Of a DNA stretch of 39,965 nt, positions 30,727-37,721 are shown piece by piece. Source of the DNA: a virus; IMG/VR virus record IMGVR_UViG_3300021371_000042, positions 1 through 39,965 of that record, one strand, 5' to 3'. The notes beneath the pieces are model-generated. The model was given only the letters and a program-made list of their open reading frames with translations, had not been told where the DNA came from and made no database searches. Position numbers and translations under genes: made by a program. Within the stretch, counting starts at the first letter, position 1; each line of letters starts with the position of its first letter.

Positions 30727-32489
30727 GCCGCTGGGTCTTTGACCTGGAGAGCAACGGCCTACTTGATACTGTAAGCACCGTACATTGCATTTGTCTAAGA
30801 CACGTTGAGACCAACGAAAAGCTATCGTTTGGCCCCGATGAGATAGACCGTGCGCTGTATGTCTTGATGAATGCCGAGGAAGTCATCGGTCATAACATCA
30901 TAGCTTACGACATACCTGTTCTTCAGAAGCTGTATCCAGACTTTAGCATCCAAGGCAAAGTCTCAGATACATTAGTTATGTCCCGGTTAATGAGAACTAC
31001 GTTAGCCGAGACGGATACAATCAAGCATCAACTCAAGCCTCATGAGTTCCCCCGGAAGCTCATAGGTAGCCACAGCCTCAAGGCATGGGGTTATCGCATC
31101 GGTATATACAAAGGTGAATACGATGGTGGCTGGGAGAACTTCAGCCAAGAGATGCTAGACTACTGTCTTCAAGACACCGCTGTCACTATGACCTTGTACC
31201 AGGTGTTTATGGACAGCGGGTTCAGCCAAGAAAGCATAGACCTAGAGCACAGGTTGGCTGAGGTTTGCTTCCGCATTGGCAACAATGGTTGGACCTTCGA
31301 CAAGGCTGCAGCCACCAAGCTCTACTCTGAGTTAGCACAGAAGCGGCAAGAGCTAGAAGATGGTTTGCATGAGCTCTTCCCGCCCTGGGAAATAACCGAA
31401 GACTTCTATCCTAAGGTCAACAACAGAGCCCGTGGCTACAAGAAGGGTGAGCTATTTGTTAAACGTAAGACCATCCATTTTAACCCTAGCTCACGGCGGC
31501 ACATAGAGTTCTGTCTCAAGCAGAAGTACGCCTGGAAACCTAAGAAGTTCACAGACAACGGACACGCCCAGATAGACGAAACAGTGCTGGCTGGGCTGCA
31601 CTACCCTGAGGCACAGGCGTTGGCTGAGTTCTTCTTAGTACAGAAGCGCATCGGCCAGTTAGCTGAAGGTCCACAAGCGTGGCTTAAGAAGGTCGATGAC
31701 GATGGGCGCATAAGACACACAATCGTGTCTGGGGGCACTGTCAGTGGCCGAGCATCTCATCGAGGGCCAAACCTCAGTCAAATTCCAAAATGTGGCCTTC
31801 CGTATGGCGCAGAGTGTCGTAGTCTATTCACGGTGCCTGAGGGCTGGTGTTTGCTTGGGTCTGATTTAGCTTCTTTGGAGCTTAGGTGTCTCGCGCATTA
31901 CTTAGATGACGGTGGTGAGTATGCAAAACAGGTGCTCGATGGTGATATCCATACGCACAACCAGAAGGCAGCTGGTCTAGCCACCAGAGATCAAGCCAAG
32001 ACGTTTATCTATGCCACCATGTATGGCGGTGGTGATCAGCTGATTGGTAAGATTGCCGGTGGCAACGCTAGGCAAGGCAAGGAGCTTAAAGACAACTTCA
32101 ACAAAGCCATCCCAGCATTCGCACAGCTTCAGACAAACCTTCGCAGGGCATACCAGCGCGGCCACCTCAAAGGCCTCGATGGACGTCTGTTGAATGTCCG
32201 TAGTGAGCATAAGCTGCTTTCTCAGCTTCTACAGTCAGCTGGCGCTGTCATCTGCAAGAAGTGGGTAGACTTAGTAGATGCTGAGTTAACCAGGCATCAC
32301 GAAGGTGACGCATACATCGTTGGGTGGATCCACGATGAAGTTCAAATCGCATGTAAAACAGAAGAGGTAGCTGCCGATGTCGGTGATATCACTAGAAGAA
32401 TGGCGCAAGAAGCAGGGGTTGCTCTCAAAACTAAAATACCCATCACCTCAGAACATTCCGTGGGAGCAACTTGGGCTGCTACACACTGA
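30723..32489 (+). CDS. Family A DNA polymerase (T7 gp5-like)
   Basis: A 588-residue replicative polymerase (T7: 704) starting at GTG in the overlap with the previous stop. The 3'-5' proofreading exonuclease is intact: Asp7 and Glu9 (FDLES), Asp63 (GHNIIAYD), Tyr147/Asp151 (DYCLQD). Polymerase motif A is GSDLASLELR with Asp381, motif B is RDQAKTFIYATMYG with Lys426 and Tyr430, and motif C is HDE at 537-539. Tyr430 is the position called 762 in E. coli Pol I, which sets speed and fidelity. The shorter length suggests a reduced thioredoxin-binding or thumb region. It extends primers made by the primase-helicase. Confidence 0.95.
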   Translation: MSRWVFDLESNGLLDTVSTVHCICLRHVETNEKLSFGPDEIDRALYVLMNAEEVIGHNIIAYDIPVLQKLYPDFSIQGKVSDTLVMSRLMRTTLAETDTIKHQLKPHEFPRKLIGSHSLKAWGYRIGIYKGEYDGGWENFSQEMLDYCLQDTAVTMTLYQVFMDSGFSQESIDLEHRLAEVCFRIGNNGWTFDKAAATKLYSELAQKRQELEDGLHELFPPWEITEDFYPKVNNRARGYKKGELFVKRKTIHFNPSSRRHIEFCLKQKYAWKPKKFTDNGHAQIDETVLAGLHYPEAQALAEFFLVQKRIGQLAEGPQAWLKKVDDDGRIRHTIVSGGTVSGRASHRGPNLSQIPKCGLPYGAECRSLFTVPEGWCLLGSDLASLELRCLAHYLDDGGEYAKQVLDGDIHTHNQKAAGLATRDQAKTFIYATMYGGGDQLIGKIAGGNARQGKELKDNFNKAIPAFAQLQTNLRRAYQRGHLKGLDGRLLNVRSEHKLLSQLLQSAGAVICKKWVDLVDAELTRHHEGDAYIVGWIHDEVQIACKTEEVAADVGDITRRMAQEAGVALKTKIPITSEHSVGATWAATH

Positions 32490-32766
32490 GGTTAACCCCC
32501 AGATGGCACACTTCATGTGCTTCTACTTGGTCTTGGATAGGGCGTGGAGACAGCCCTTCAGTATCAGTGGTGACTTCTCACGTAAAGGTGCCTTCTACGT
32601 TGCCATAGCTGCCAGCGAGGGACTGATCACAACCAATGTTGGCGACGAAACCTATGCCCATAAGTGGATCATCACAGAGTACGGCATGGAAGCTAAAGGA
32701 GAGCTAGATGAGCTACTTAAAGAAGTATTTGCAGTCGCCTCAGGCAGAGACAGTACTCCTCATTGA
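32377..32766 (+). CDS. Hypothetical protein overlapping the 3' end of the polymerase gene
   Basis: The frame opens at an ATG inside the polymerase gene and runs 129 residues, 113 bases of it overlapping the conserved polymerase C-terminus in another frame. A later ATG at about 32502 would give an 88-residue protein without the overlap. The part after the polymerase stop has normal coding character ('HFMCFYLVLDRAWRQPFSI', 'GAFYVAIAASEGLITT') and a C-terminal acidic helix. It looks like a small winged-helix or MarR-like fold, with low certainty. It overlaps the exonuclease gene by 59 bases. The start is uncertain. Confidence 0.6.
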   Translation: MSVISLEEWRKKQGLLSKLKYPSPQNIPWEQLGLLHTEVNPQMAHFMCFYLVLDRAWRQPFSISGDFSRKGAFYVAIAASEGLITTNVGDETYAHKWIITEYGMEAKGELDELLKEVFAVASGRDSTPH

Positions 32767-33496
32767 TGGAGACTTGTATCTCTACAGAGCCTGTGCGGCC
32801 TGTGAGACTGAGATAGACTGGGGTGATGACATATGGTCCCTGTCTACAGATCTGAAGGAAGCTAAGAAGGTATTCCAGAAGAGTATAGATGACTTCTGTG
32901 ACCACCTAGGCACTGGTAACTTTATTGTCTGCTTGTCTGACAAAGGTAACTTTAGAAAAGAACTAGATTCCACATACAAAGGTGGACGCAAGAAGGTCAG
33001 GAAGCCTGTTGGCTACCTGGAGATGCTGAGGTGGGTCAAGAAGACTTACCGATGGCACATAGAGCCGATGCTGGAAGCCGATGATGTCATGGGCATCTTA
33101 GGTTCAGCACCGGGTCATCAAACCATAGTCATCAGCGATGACAAGGATCTCAAGTCGGTGCCATGTAAGCTCTTCAGACCTATGTCTGGTGAGTTCCAAA
33201 CGATCAACAAGGCCCAAGCAGATCTATGGTTCTACACCCAAGCACTCACTGGCGATGTCACCGATGGCTACACTGGGTGTCCCTCGGTTGGCCCTAAGAC
33301 AGCCGAGAAACTGCTCAAGCAAAACCCTAGTTGGCCCACAGTGGTCAACGCATATGCCAAGCAGAAACTAAACGCGAACTATGCGCTTACCCAAGCCCGA
33401 CTAGCGCGGATCCTCAGGTATGAGGATTGGGACTTGGACAACAACACAATCAAACTATGGGAGCCAAGACATGAAACTAATGCCACGAAAACGTAG
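32708..33496 (+). CDS. 5'-3' exonuclease (T7 gp6-like)
   Basis: A 262-residue flap/exonuclease-family protein that removes RNA primers and trims recombination intermediates. It starts at an ATG with GGAGAGCTAG upstream in the preceding gene. Metal-site motifs: LLIDGDLYLYRA (Asp20), 'FIVCLSDKGNFRKEL', 'EADDVMGIL' (acidic pair), 'VISDDKDL' (Asp pair) and the helix-hairpin-helix 'GCPSVGPKTAEKLL'. The order and size fit T7 gp6 (300 residues), slightly shortened. It completes the T7 order polymerase-(small gene)-exonuclease. Confidence 0.9.
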   Translation: MSYLKKYLQSPQAETVLLIDGDLYLYRACAACETEIDWGDDIWSLSTDLKEAKKVFQKSIDDFCDHLGTGNFIVCLSDKGNFRKELDSTYKGGRKKVRKPVGYLEMLRWVKKTYRWHIEPMLEADDVMGILGSAPGHQTIVISDDKDLKSVPCKLFRPMSGEFQTINKAQADLWFYTQALTGDVTDGYTGCPSVGPKTAEKLLKQNPSWPTVVNAYAKQKLNANYALTQARLARILRYEDWDLDNNTIKLWEPRHETNATKT

Positions 33497-33701
33497 CACA
33501 GGGATGACTGAAGCCTCAGTGCTGTCCCAGTGGGACCGCTACCTTGAGGTTTGCAAAAGAGACAACGACAGAGTCGTGGAGCTCAATGGTGGGCGCAATG
33601 CTATGTCACGGCTCTCTGACCCCCTCAAGGCTGACTATGCAAGACACGCTGGGCAGCGCGGTGGACGCCCCAGGAAAGCACTGGAGACAGCCCATGACTG
33701 A
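33471..33701 (+). CDS. Small basic hypothetical protein
   Basis: A 76-residue protein from the ATG at 33471 with GGGAG about 8 bases upstream. An earlier in-frame start lies inside the exonuclease gene and lacks a ribosome site. It is basic with 'SVLSQWDRYLEVCKRDNDRV', then 'SRLSDPLKADYARHAGQ' and a GGRPRKA motif near the end, resembling an AT-hook-like basic patch. DNA or nucleic-acid binding is possible. It overlaps the DUF3310 gene by 8 bases. Confidence 0.62.
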   Translation: MKLMPRKRSTGMTEASVLSQWDRYLEVCKRDNDRVVELNGGRNAMSRLSDPLKADYARHAGQRGGRPRKALETAHD

Positions 33702-33936
33702 CTCAGTAAAGAACCCATCACACTACACCCAGTGGTCTATACAGCCCGTCAGATACATCATGAGAAACGGCATGGAGTTCTGGCGTGGTAACGTCATCAA
33801 GTACGCCAGCCGCGCAGGCAGTAAGACATACGATGGGCTAACCAAGAACGAATCCGAAATCACAGATCTAGAGAAGTGCATTCGCTACTGCGAGATGCGT
33901 ATCAATATGCTTGAAGGTAATAACCCCAATGAATGA
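33694..33936 (+). CDS. DUF3310 family protein
   Basis: An 80-residue protein from the ATG at 33694 (GGAG about 9 bases upstream). It carries the family signature: NPSHYTQWSIQPVRYIMRNG, then 'FWRGNVIKYASRAG', 'YDGLTKNESEITDLEKCIRYCEM'. DUF3310 proteins are common in phage nucleotide and replication operons. Their role is not settled; kinase-associated functions have been proposed. Placed between the exonuclease and RNR genes, it fits nucleotide metabolism. Its last codons overlap the RNR start. Confidence 0.85.
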   Translation: MTDSVKNPSHYTQWSIQPVRYIMRNGMEFWRGNVIKYASRAGSKTYDGLTKNESEITDLEKCIRYCEMRINMLEGNNPNE

Positions 33937-35698
33937 CATGAAGAACGACTTTGGCCCAGCCCTGCCAATCTCAGAGGAAATACATAAGATGAAGTATCGC
34001 TCAGTAGGCGAGAGCTTCAAAGAGGCTATGACAAGGGTAGCTAATGCCCTCAAGGACAGTGACGATCACTTCGATACCTTTAGAAACATACTGTACAACC
34101 AGCGCTTCCTACCAGCTGGCAGGGTACAGAGTGCTATGGGCGCACCCCGGACCGTGACGCCCTACAACTGCTTTGTGTCCCCTACCATCGAGGACAGCAT
34201 GGAAGGCATCATGGCGGCTGCTACCAACGCAGCTAGAACCATGCAGCTTGGGGGTGGCATAGGTTACGACTTTAGCACCCTACGACCGAGAGGTGCCCTG
34301 ATCAAAAGCCTCGACAGTAAGTCATCAGGCCCCATCAGCTTCATGGGTATCTTTGATGCTGTATGCCAGACCATAGCCTCAGCGGGACACCGTAGAGGGG
34401 CTCAGATGGGTGTCTTACGTGTAGACCACCCAGACATCGAGGAGTTCATCAGAGCCAAGAACAACAGCACTAACCTGACAGGGTTTAACATTAGTGTCGG
34501 GGTTACTGATGCCTTCATGAACGCAGTCAAGACTGGTGACTTCTTTGACCTGACCTTTGAAGGCCAAGTGTACAAGACAGTGGATGCACGGGCTCTATGG
34601 GATGATATCCTCAGGTCTACCTGGGATTGGGCAGAGCCAGGCATCTTGTTCATCGACCGTATCAACCAGAAGAATAACCTGTGGTATTGTGAGACCATAG
34701 CAGCCACTAACCCATGTGGTGAGCAGCCCCTGCCACCTAACGGCGCGTGCTTGCTGGGGTCATTCAACCTGACCAAGTACATCAGACAAGACCCCTACAC
34801 CGATGAGTTCTCCCTGGATATCATGCAGCTGTCTAGAGACATCCCTTCAGTCGTGAGAGCGATGGACAACGTAGTGGACCGTGCGGTCTATCCTATGCCA
34901 GCCCAAGAGAAGGAAGCTAAGGATAAACGTAGGATGGGCCTAGGTGTGACTGGGGTAGCCAATGCCCTGGAGACGCTGGGTCTAAGGTATGGCTCTGAAG
35001 AGTTCCTAGATAAGCTAGGTGAAGTCATGGGCGTCATAAGAGACCAATGCTACTTGGCATCAGTGGTACTTGCAGCTGAAAAGGGGAGCTTCCCCCTCTA
35101 TGATAACGTCAAGTATATGGAGTCTAACTTCATCAAGACACTACCAGACCACATCCAAGCAGCCATCGGTATGCATGGGATCCGCAACAGCCATCTGTTG
35201 TCTGTGGCCCCAACTGGGACCATCAGTCTATCAGCTGACAATGTGTCCTCAGGGATAGAGCCAGTCTTCAGCCACTACTATGACCGCACGATCCAAACCT
35301 TTGATGGACCTAGGATAGAACGAGTAGAGGACTACGCTTACCGAGTGCATGGGATCGAAGGAGAGAAGGCCGATGATCTTTCTGTGTTTGACCATGTGGC
35401 AGTGCTCAACCTAGCATCACACTACGTGGACTCTGCTTGCTCTAAGACATGTAACGTAGGTGCTGATGTCACCTGGGAACAGTTCAAGGACGTCTACATG
35501 CAAGCCTATGATGGTGGTGCCAGTGGCTGCACAACCTTCAGAGCCAGTGGTAAACGCTATGGCATACTCAATGCATCAACCAGTGAGGACACAGCTGAAC
35601 CACAGGTCGAGGAAGGCACAGGTACTGACATCGGTGGTGCTGAGGGTGCTGAGGCCTGCTACTACGACCCACAGACAGGCCAGAGAACATGCGAGTGA
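33929..35698 (+). CDS. Ribonucleotide reductase, probable class II (adenosylcobalamin-dependent)
   Basis: A 589-residue enzyme from the ATG at 33929; an upstream in-frame TTG is less likely. It reduces ribonucleotides to deoxyribonucleotides for phage DNA. Motifs: 'RFLPAGRVQSAMG', the first active-site Cys in TPYNCFVSP, 'MQLGGGIGYDFS', NPCGEQPLPPNGACLLGSFN with the thiyl-radical Cys and partner Glu, and APTGTISLSADNVSSGIEP, which is characteristic of class II. No NrdB or NrdG gene is nearby, as expected for a B12-dependent enzyme. The C-terminus has two Cys 11 positions apart (CYYDPQTGQRTC), the likely redox pair. Dependence on host B12 is inferred. Confidence 0.9.
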   Translation: MNDMKNDFGPALPISEEIHKMKYRSVGESFKEAMTRVANALKDSDDHFDTFRNILYNQRFLPAGRVQSAMGAPRTVTPYNCFVSPTIEDSMEGIMAAATNAARTMQLGGGIGYDFSTLRPRGALIKSLDSKSSGPISFMGIFDAVCQTIASAGHRRGAQMGVLRVDHPDIEEFIRAKNNSTNLTGFNISVGVTDAFMNAVKTGDFFDLTFEGQVYKTVDARALWDDILRSTWDWAEPGILFIDRINQKNNLWYCETIAATNPCGEQPLPPNGACLLGSFNLTKYIRQDPYTDEFSLDIMQLSRDIPSVVRAMDNVVDRAVYPMPAQEKEAKDKRRMGLGVTGVANALETLGLRYGSEEFLDKLGEVMGVIRDQCYLASVVLAAEKGSFPLYDNVKYMESNFIKTLPDHIQAAIGMHGIRNSHLLSVAPTGTISLSADNVSSGIEPVFSHYYDRTIQTFDGPRIERVEDYAYRVHGIEGEKADDLSVFDHVAVLNLASHYVDSACSKTCNVGADVTWEQFKDVYMQAYDGGASGCTTFRASGKRYGILNASTSEDTAEPQVEEGTGTDIGGAEGAEACYYDPQTGQRTCE

Positions 35699-35772
35699 TA
35701 TGGAAGACATGTGTCAGCTGCAGAGGTCCATCTAAGGATGACTTCTGTAGCTTCTGTCTTACTGAAGAGTAA
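35689..35772 (+). CDS. 27-residue double-CxxC microprotein overlapping the RNR gene
   Basis: ATG at 35689 inside the last codons of the RNR gene, in another frame; stop at 35770. Residues include CVSC and CSFC, about 12 apart, which is the spacing of a zinc ribbon or a redox pair set, followed by LTEE. The overlap implies coupling to RNR translation. It is too short for gene finders. It could be a metal-binding peptide or a thiol partner of the reductase; both are guesses. Confidence 0.55.
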   Translation: MRVIWKTCVSCRGPSKDDFCSFCLTEE

Positions 35773-36003
35773 CTAGGTAAGGCAGCTGGTGCGGGGGTAA
35801 CACTAAAGAGTACTAAAGGTTAGCTCTCCCGCACCAACCTAGGACCTAAGTCCCTTCTAGGCCACATAGGCCTTAGTTCTATGGTTATCAAGGTATTTTA
35901 CCCTAAGATAACCGATGTTCACTATTTGCCCCTTATCCGATGACTAATCCTGTGAATCCGATGCCTCTTAAGTAGACAAAAGACCCCCAAATACAACTTA
36001 GGT
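35773..36003. other. Intergenic region after the RNR operon
   Basis: No gene is seen. GGTGCGGG (35788-35795) pairs with CCCGCACC (35828-35835) over a 32-base loop, an RNA hairpin without a T-run that may end or protect the RNR transcript. The sequence TATCCGATGAC (35934-35944) recurs in inverted orientation at 36353-36363. GTTCACTAT occurs near 35918 and 36334. Confidence 0.55.
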
Positions 36004-36025
36004 ACTAACAGACCCCTATACGAAG
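36004..36025 (+). promoter_or_regulatory. Phage RNA polymerase promoter 3
   Basis: ACTAACAGACCCCTA followed by TACGAAG: the same element as at 23700 and 26400, with one substitution in the upstream part and one extra base before GAAG. It reads towards the repeat arrays and the tail genes at 36973, so it may serve the late region and the putative origin. Confidence 0.65.
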
Positions 36026-36035
36026 GAAGCTACCA

Positions 36036-36146
36036 GTGACGACGACCTGTGATCTACCGATGACCAAACCCCTTGACGCTACAGTCCTCTCCCAGACTGT
36101 CTCATGTCTTCTCCCAGGGTGGTTTGGTCTTCCGTGGATCAACTGA
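36036..36146 (+). CDS. Possible 36-residue microgene after promoter 3
   Basis: GTG at 36036 with GGAAG 7 bases upstream, directly after promoter 3; stop TGA at 36144 inside the first decamer repeat. The product starts MTTTCDLPMTKPLDATVLSQ and ends in a Trp/Leu/Pro-rich segment. Tiny frames also follow promoters 1 and 2, which is the main reason to list it. No family; coding status uncertain. Confidence 0.35.
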   Translation: MTTTCDLPMTKPLDATVLSQTVSCLLPGWFGLPWIN

Positions 36147-36260
36147 GGTAGACTGAGGTAGACTGAGGTAGACTGAGGTTTACTCTGGTGGGCTTAGGTA
36201 GACTGAGGTTTACTCTGGTGGGCTTAGGTAGACTGAGGTTTACTCTGGTGGGCTTAGGTC
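36141..36260 (+). repeat. Array of 12 consecutive decamers, consensus nnCTnnGGTn
   Basis: Three units of the (a/g)actgaggta type are followed by a 30-bp unit repeated three times, and each 30-bp unit is itself three related decamers (gactgaggtt, tactctggtg, ggcttaggta). All twelve decamers keep CT and GGT at the same phase, so the array has a 10-bp period, close to one helical turn. Six units contain CTGAGGT. This is typical of iteron-like or looping protein-binding sites rather than coding sequence. Confidence 0.95.
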
Positions 36261-36522
36261 CCGATTTGTCTTAAAGATTATGACTGTTAGCCTAACAATT
36301 CTGACGACAATGGATCTAATGTCTTAGGTCTGGGTTCACTATCCTACGTTTTGTCATCGGATACACTATCCGTTGACCTATGCATCCAATGATATCAATG
36401 ACTTAGGAATGTCTCAGTGATTTCACGGGTCCCATGCCCAGCTTTCGTGGCCCCCAGTACCCAAATCAATCAATAGATTTCAAAAGTCCGTTAAAGACCT
36501 TCGTTGTTGTTGTTGTTGTCCC
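36261..36522. other. Spacer between the two repeat arrays
   Basis: No supported gene. It holds GTCATCGGATA (36353-36363), the inverse of 35934-35944, and a run of GTT trinucleotides at about 36503-36519. It is fairly AT-rich around 36270-36310. This could be a DNA-unwinding stretch of an origin, but that is speculative. Confidence 0.45.
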
Positions 36523-36690
36523 ACCTCAGTTAACAGAGGCTCCACCTCAGAAAACAAAGGTCTTCCTAGTTACCTCAGTTAACAGAGGTCCCCACCTCAG
36601 AAAACAAAGGTCTTCCTAGTTACCTCAGTTAACAGAGGTCCCCACCTGAGAAAACAAAGGTCTTCCTAGTTACCTCAGAAAACAAAGGTC
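36523..36690 (+). repeat. 50-bp-period array with ACCTCAG heptamers
   Basis: ACCTCAG starts at 36523, 36544, 36572, 36594, 36622 and 36672, with one variant (ACCTGAG) at 36644. Spacing alternates about 22 and 28 bp, giving a 50-bp period. Most copies belong to one of two forms: ACCTCAGTTAACAGAGGT, an imperfect palindrome with ACCTC/GAGGT arms, and ACCTCAGAAAACAAAGGT. ACCTCAG is the reverse complement of CTGAGGT in the decamer array. The array looks like a set of protein-binding sites. Confidence 0.93.
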
Positions 36691-36697
36691 CCCCAGC

Positions 36698-36862
36698 ATG
36701 TACCTAAGCGTCATCACCCCAGACCTAGACAACTGCATCCATGTCTTCCCATCCCTGAACCTCTATTGGGGACCCCCGGATGACATGGGGTCTACCCGCC
36801 TACGTCTCACCAGTGTTGAGCTAGCGTGGCTGGGGTATGGCGCATGGCTCCACCTCGCATAA
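36698..36862 (+). CDS. Possible 54-residue hypothetical protein
   Basis: ATG at 36698 right after the second repeat array, with AAAGG about 9 bases upstream; stop at 36860. The protein has a mixed hydrophobic composition with 'LSVITPDLDNCIHVFPSLNL' and a C-terminal 'SVELAWLGYGAWLHLA'. It has no membrane helix of full length. The coding look is ordinary but the ribosome site is weak, so it is listed with reserve. It would be the first gene of the tail transcript. Confidence 0.45.
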   Translation: MYLSVITPDLDNCIHVFPSLNLYWGPPDDMGSTRLRLTSVELAWLGYGAWLHLA

Positions 36863-36972
36863 CCTAGCTTACGCGTTCCACTGGCCTTTAGGCCTTCAGT
36901 AGACCCTGGGGGCCCACCTAGGTCTACCTAAGACACCTAGGACACCATAGTAACCATAGATAGGACACCAGT
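36863..36972. promoter_or_regulatory. Leader of the tail genes
   Basis: A non-coding 110-bp stretch rich in CCTAGG-type words. It contains GTCTACCTAAG (36922-36932), the exact reverse complement of CTTAGGTAGAC found at the 30-bp unit joints of the decamer array (36193-36203). It may therefore be a third, outlying binding site for the same factor. No -35/-10 pair or phage promoter was recognised. Confidence 0.45.
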
Positions 36973-37710
36973 ATGGCCTTAGAAACCGGCACTTACATCA
37001 GTGACCTCAACTCTAGCAATCCAGTAGCCACCGATGGTCTCGCCCAGGCTGATGACCACATCCGTCTAGTCAAGAGTACCATCAAGGCTACTCTCCCCGG
37101 TATCACTGGTGCAGTCACCAGCACCCAAGATGAGCTCAACACCTTAGATGGTTACACTGGTAACACAGCTGACCTAAACATCTTGTCTGGTGCAGCTGCA
37201 GCTGGTGTCACTGGTACTGAGTTCAACCGTCTCAATGGTGTCACCAGTTCTATCCAGACCCAGATAAACAATATATCCAGTGTACCCTCTGGTGTTATCA
37301 TGATGTGGTCTGGGTCCAACAATAGCATTCCATCAGGTTTTGTCCTGTGTAACGGTAGCAATGGAACCCCCGATCTCCGCAACAGGTTTATCGTTGGTTC
37401 TGGCTCTAGCTATAGCACAGGTAACACAGGTGGTGCCTCTAGTGTGACCCTCAGTATCTCCCAGATGCCCTCGCACAACCACAGTGCCAGTTCCAGTGTA
37501 AGTGACCCAGGGCACTCTCACTCATTTAAGGGCGCTACTGGATCCTCTGGTTCTGGGACCAGTAGTAGAGACTCTGTCCCTGAAACCCAACAAACAGGTA
37601 GCTCAACCACAGGTATCTCTGTGTCTACAAGCATTGGCTCCAAGGGTGGTAACTCTAGTCACGAGAACAGACCCCCCTACTATGCATTAGCCTTCATCAT
37701 GAAGACATAG
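36973..37710 (+). CDS. Tail fibre protein with collar-like C-terminal domain
   Basis: A 245-residue protein. The N-terminus 'GTYISDLNSSNPVATDGLAQADDHIRLVKSTIKATLPGI' (shown in part: DHIRLVKSTIKATLPGITGA) is common in marine phage fibres and attaches to the tail. A coiled middle follows (about 45-100). From about 105 there is the phage tail collar type domain: 'PSGVIMMWSG', 'IPSGFVLCNGSNGTPDLRNR', 'FIVGSG', His-rich turns (MPSHNHSA, GHSHS) and the final 'NRPPYYALAFIMK'. The His residues usually bind metal in the trimer. It is the first gene of the tail module. Confidence 0.87.
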   Translation: MALETGTYISDLNSSNPVATDGLAQADDHIRLVKSTIKATLPGITGAVTSTQDELNTLDGYTGNTADLNILSGAAAAGVTGTEFNRLNGVTSSIQTQINNISSVPSGVIMMWSGSNNSIPSGFVLCNGSNGTPDLRNRFIVGSGSSYSTGNTGGASSVTLSISQMPSHNHSASSSVSDPGHSHSFKGATGSSGSGTSSRDSVPETQQTGSSTTGISVSTSIGSKGGNSSHENRPPYYALAFIMKT

Positions 37711-37721
37711 GATACACATAG

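Noticed and set aside
35980-36003. A fourth phage promoter (AAAAGACCCCCAAATAC)
   Set aside because: It shares only the GACCCC core with the other three and lacks the ACTAA upstream part and the GAAG start.
36141-36260. A CRISPR array
   Set aside because: The repeats are contiguous 10-bp and 30-bp units with no unique spacers, and there are no cas genes.
36434-36619. A 61-residue frame over the second repeat array
   Set aside because: Its residues simply translate the GTT run and the repeats (Val and Pro/Gln strings). No ribosome site.
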